Assembly: GCF_037975245.1 (NCBI RefSeq)
Contig: NC_092583.1
Location: 1,281,764 to 1,345,763, forward strand
Length of the DNA: 64,000 nt
Direction: 5' to 3'
Source of the DNA: Apostichopus japonicus
Lineage: Eukaryota > Echinodermata > Holothuroidea > Aspidochirotida > Stichopodidae
Part shown: one piece after another, positions 62,401-64,000 of the stretch
How positions within the stretch are numbered: position 1 is the stretch's first letter
Layout: the number at the start of each line of letters is the position of its first letter
The notes under the pieces: model-generated
Database searches by the model: none
What the model was told of the DNA's origin: nothing
The model's input: the letters and a program-made list of their open reading frames with translations, nothing else
Program-made: the position numbers and the translations under genes

Positions 62401-64000
62401 AACATGAAAATTGAACTAGGATGAAGATTCATGCTTTATGAGCATAGACCTCTGGGAGACTGGGTGTGGAAGAAGAAGCTAAATTGACCGTAAAGTACAC
62501 AGGTCAGGATAATTGCTTGCTGCGTTCGGTTCATTTCGACAGCACGATACTGGTTGACGATTTATAGTTTGACTCAAAATTTACAGTTGGCAAAACATAA
62601 CCACGGATACAGTTGCTCCCCCTCCTCTCCCCATCCCCCACCCCCCAAAGAAAAGACCTAGATAACTGTGCATGAAACAACGACTTGGTTATTACAAACT
62701 ATAGTCATGAATATCACGGATTGGTCATTTTGGGTTTTGGTTTCGCATTAGGTTTCGCATTACTCAATGTTGAAAGACCACAATCATCTATTAAAGTTGC
62801 AAACTTTTCATTTGTACATTTCCACAGAAATGATAAATAATTTGTTACTCCATGTAATGTTACACTACACAAATGACTGTTCAGTTCCACGGTTGGAAAG
62901 GGGTGCGAGGGGGAAGGAGGTAAGAATAACTTTTCTTTCTTACGTGGGAGAAACAGTGCCAAATGAAACAAAGATAGCAAGCAGAGATTTAAGAAAAAAA
63001 GGGGGGGGGCCACATGCTAGGTAAAACAAGGGATCATTTTGAACACCATGGTTGCAGAGAGGGACTCAGCGGGTGAGAACTTACTGTGGAATATCATCAT
63101 CTGAGTCGCTGTAGCCAGGATCATCCGTGTAAATCTTGAGGAGATTAGACTTGAGTTTGAGATCGTGTTGAAGTTGCGTGTTCTGTGTTTTGAGGTAAAT
63201 GAACACGATACGGTAGTAAATACAATACTCTCCATCAGATGGATCATGAAATATGTCACATAACGAGTCATTTAAACCATCAAGAGTCTCGTTTCTTAAT
63301 ACAGAGCATCGACACTGTATCGTCTATCTACACCAATCACACCATCTAATGCAGAGGTTATGGCACCTGGAGCCTGGCCTACTTTTGCATATCAGAAACA
63401 TGATCATAAGAAATTGTCAATATTTCCTGATGTTACATCAGCAGCTACAGTATAAATACACAAAGCTCTGTGTGAGACCAAATTAAAAATAACAAAAATT
63501 ACCAAATTAAAAATGACAAGGATTTTGGTGCCCAGAACATTGCTCAATTAATTGAGTGACTTTATGTGCATTGGAATGAGGTGTAACAGAAGTCTTAAAC
63601 ACCACCATCGATCCCAGAAAATACACACACAGCTTGCTACCGTTGGTAATTAGACACTATTGTACAGTCAGTACATACAGCCGCGGTCAATACCCACAGC
63701 ACAGTATACAAACTATACAGCGATGGACATCTCAGGATCATCTAAAGATAACAATTAAGGTATCACGTTGCATTACTGTCTGCATTTTGTAGCGATACGA
63801 ACAACACACTTGCAAGCAACAGAAAGTTAACTTTTTCAGATGGCCACACACGGTTTGGGCCGAGTCTTCAATGCCTTTAACCTTGCTGGTATTGAAAAGA
63901 TTAATAACTGTTCTCTCACCTGGTCATCTATAACAGTGAGTTGTTCTTCCAAGGTATCGATCCTGTCGCTCAGTTTCTTGTTCTGTTCCAGGAGGGTCTG
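49595..64000 (-). CDS. TRAK: trafficking kinesin-binding protein (TRAK/Milton), 3' part
   Basis: Adaptor that links mitochondria, through Miro, to kinesin-1 and dynein. Twelve exons cover 2355 nt (784 codons plus stop) and every splice phase joins. The 5' exons lie beyond the window. Order: coiled-coil HAP1 N-terminal-type region (63920 to 59602; DTLEEQLTVIDDQ, LQHDLKLKSNLLKIY, LQEEVTSLLAQLVD, KEAQRELTGE, QEKYQECMDMLHEAQ), the DSLAAEL motif resembling the Spindly motif of dynein adaptors, VMKTVKAVNK, the Milton-type region (GSNDLETALRRLELRKQN, PEKLQIVKPMEG, LHHWQRLAQPH, RPGVMVKGFREID), then TSLGIAQVLNER and a Ser/Thr-rich tail. These match the segment order of vertebrate TRAK1/2 and fly Milton. 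Assignment between vertebrate TRAK1 and TRAK2 is not meaningful for a single invertebrate gene. Introns carry a MITE, SINE scraps and tandem duplications. Confidence 0.93.
50973..51069 (-). CDS. TRAK: TRAK exon
   Basis: 97 bp between CTTACAG|CTC and TCTAC|GTAAGT, phase 1 in and phase 2 out. Encodes KCHANTSSTYTFTNCNIG, matching the KCxxxTNSTxTFTxC segment of vertebrate TRAKs. Confidence 0.9.
51165..51250 (+). mobile_element. tRNA-derived SINE fragment
   Basis: TAGCCTAGTGG is a perfect A-box match, followed by TTAGGGTGTCCGC as in the 26395-26495 SINE. The B box is not recognisable. It lies in a TRAK intron. Confidence 0.55.
52244..52399 (-). CDS. TRAK: TRAK exon, Milton-type region
   Basis: 156 bp, phase 1 both sides, between GTTCCAG|GATC and GTCG|GTGAGT. 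Encodes SLTLHHWQRLAQPHMASM and RPGVMVKGFREID, then an acidic segment. Confidence 0.93.
52593..52861 (-). CDS. TRAK: TRAK exon, Milton-type region
   Basis: 269 bp between TCCACAG|GTCC and GGAAG|GTGCGT, phase 2 in and phase 1 out. Encodes GIPGSNDLETALRRLELRKQ and PEKLQIVKPMEG, the conserved central TRAK region. Confidence 0.93.
53100..53560 (+). repeat. diverged tandem repeats in TRAK intron
   Basis: Two to three diverged ~160-bp repeats with shared words TTTCAAAGG, AATGAGCC, AAATTTCT and CAAACCTT. Intronic; a (CCTT)n tract follows at about 53848-53878. Confidence 0.6.
53916..53942 (-). repeat. duplicated TRAK exon end and splice donor
   Basis: 27 bases identical to 53999-54025, which contain the end of the TRAK exon and its GGGTAAGT donor. 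The two copies are 83 bases apart, with C/T-rich repeats between. Use of this second donor would extend the exon by 83 nt and shift the frame. Confidence 0.9.
54012..54200 (-). CDS. TRAK: TRAK exon
   Basis: 189 bp, phase 2 both sides, between TTTGACAG|AAA and GGCTGG|GTAAGT. Encodes VMKTVKAVNKRS then a Ser/Pro-rich stretch ending DTDSMAG. A second in-phase acceptor (AACAG|GAG at 54188) would drop four residues. Its 3' end and donor are duplicated at 53916-53942. Confidence 0.87.
54731..54810 (-). CDS. TRAK: TRAK exon with Spindly-like motif
   Basis: 80 bp between TTCACAG|GAC and CAAAAA|GTAAGT, phase 0 in and phase 2 out. Begins DSLAAELVDSVEQEL; the LAAEL part corresponds to the dynein-adaptor Spindly motif. 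The upstream intron is the longest in the window (4791 bp). Confidence 0.9.
55988..56279 (+). repeat. 146-bp tandem duplication in TRAK intron
   Basis: Two imperfect copies with a period of 146 (AACAACCACAATCCCAGACC at 55988 and 56134). Intronic. Confidence 0.88.
56826..57080 (+). repeat. diverged ~85-bp tandem repeats in TRAK intron
   Basis: Three diverged copies sharing TTGATGTCCTG-type words, CCCATTATGAAAAAG and AAGAATCAAA. Confidence 0.7.
57229..57530 (+). repeat. ~145-bp tandem duplication in TRAK intron
   Basis: Two copies sharing AGCTATCTATT, AAAGATAAAA, TATCTTTCCGATTCAAGATA and GATAAGTGCTATC-type words. Confidence 0.8.
59602..59751 (-). CDS. TRAK: TRAK exon
   Basis: 150 bp, 50 codons, phase 0 both sides, between TTTTCAG|CTC and CCAGCG|GTACGT. 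Encodes LLELQEKYQECMDMLHEAQ, strongly characteristic of TRAK, then a Pro/Ser-rich linker. An ORF on the plus strand here (59326-59826) is its shadow. Confidence 0.92.
60174..60248 (-). CDS. TRAK: TRAK exon
   Basis: 75 bp, 25 codons, phase 0 both sides, between TTTGCAG|ATG and GGCGAG|GTACGC. Encodes IENEELTQ and KEAQRELTGE. A cassette of 25 codons that could be skipped without a frameshift. Confidence 0.88.
60761..60891 (-). CDS. TRAK: TRAK exon, coiled coil
   Basis: 131 bp between CTTACAG|GGAG and AAAAGG|GTAGGT, phase 1 in and phase 0 out. Encodes MTEELTKRLEENFRLQEEV and SLLAQLVDVQQKVKR. Confidence 0.9.
61013..61324. mobile_element. MITE in TRAK intron
   Basis: Ends TAGGGATGTGCTCA and TGAGCACATCCCTG form inverted repeats of about 13 matching bases, extended by CCGGGCAG and CGCCCGGTG further in. 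Flanking TGCATATG and TGCACATG could be an imperfect 8-bp target duplication. ORFs across it are not genes. Confidence 0.7.
62198..62370 (-). CDS. TRAK: TRAK exon, coiled coil
   Basis: 173 bp between AAACAG|GGAC and CTCG|GTAAGT, phase 2 in and phase 1 out. Encodes heptad-rich sequence with LLQKKVRTLEDENLKMR and EEKEEQLMQDCLNQL. Confidence 0.9.
63085..63182 (-). CDS. TRAK: TRAK exon
   Basis: 98 bp between AACACAG|AAC and CCACA|GTAAGT, phase 0 in and phase 2 out. Encodes LQHDLKLKSNLLKIYTDD then an acidic SDSDDD run, the HAP1 N-terminal-type region. Confidence 0.9.
63574..63874 (+). repeat. 300-bp dispersed repeat, copy 2
   Basis: Second copy of the 27726-28025 repeat, here inside the first TRAK intron in the window, about 45 bases from the donor side of the exon at 63920. 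Confidence 0.88.
63920..64000 (-). CDS. TRAK: TRAK exon (partial at window edge)
   Basis: 27 codons, QTLLEQNKKL to TVIDDQ, coiled coil. Donor CCAG|GTGAGA, phase 0. Continues beyond 64000. Confidence 0.88.

Overview
The window looks like an animal nuclear genome: AT-rich, intron-bearing, full of transposon relics and homopolymer C/G tracts. A Penelope-like retroelement, several hAT-type elements, and a clear TRAK/Milton gene point to a marine invertebrate. An echinoderm or other invertebrate deuterostome is my guess, but nothing here fixes the taxon.

Region by region. (1) 1-14025 is a tandem array of a ~5.02 kb unit: two near-identical full copies (1-5024, 5025-10046) and two rearranged partial copies (10047-12745, 12746-14025). 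Each full unit carries two outward-facing fragments of a Penelope-like element, one with a broken GIY-YIG endonuclease region. (2) 11886-14535 and 17331-23601 hold three relatives of an unrecognised ~260-residue protein: one uninterrupted ORF (19763-20572, minus), one frameshifted partner in inverted orientation (22559-23322, plus), and one fragmented pseudogene at the edge of the array. The first two lie on ~1.49 kb arms of a large inverted repeat. The left arm was split by a 2.18 kb hAT-type insertion whose empty site is preserved in the right arm. (3) 23.8-28.0 kb and 35.1-36.8 kb hold SINEs, hAT-like MITEs and a fold-back element. Two SINE copies (23795-23997 minus, 42309-42480 plus) start with the 5' end of U2 snRNA. 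A third copy (35120-35234) has the same body without the U2 head. (4) 29084-38298 (minus) is a gene encoding a signal peptide followed by repeats of an extracellular, cysteine-patterned ~140-residue domain I do not recognise. Every exon I found is phase 1. (5) 49595-64000 (minus) is the 3' part of a TRAK/Milton orthologue: 12 exons whose phases all join, 2355 nt, 784 codons plus stop, with the 5' end beyond the window. (6) 42.5-49.6 kb is probably TRAK 3' UTR and intergenic sequence with no recognised gene.

The TRAK protein would tether mitochondria to kinesin-1 and dynein via Miro. The domain-repeat gene would be secreted or cell-surface. They need not be functionally linked. All similarities between segments were judged by eye, so percentages are deliberately not given.
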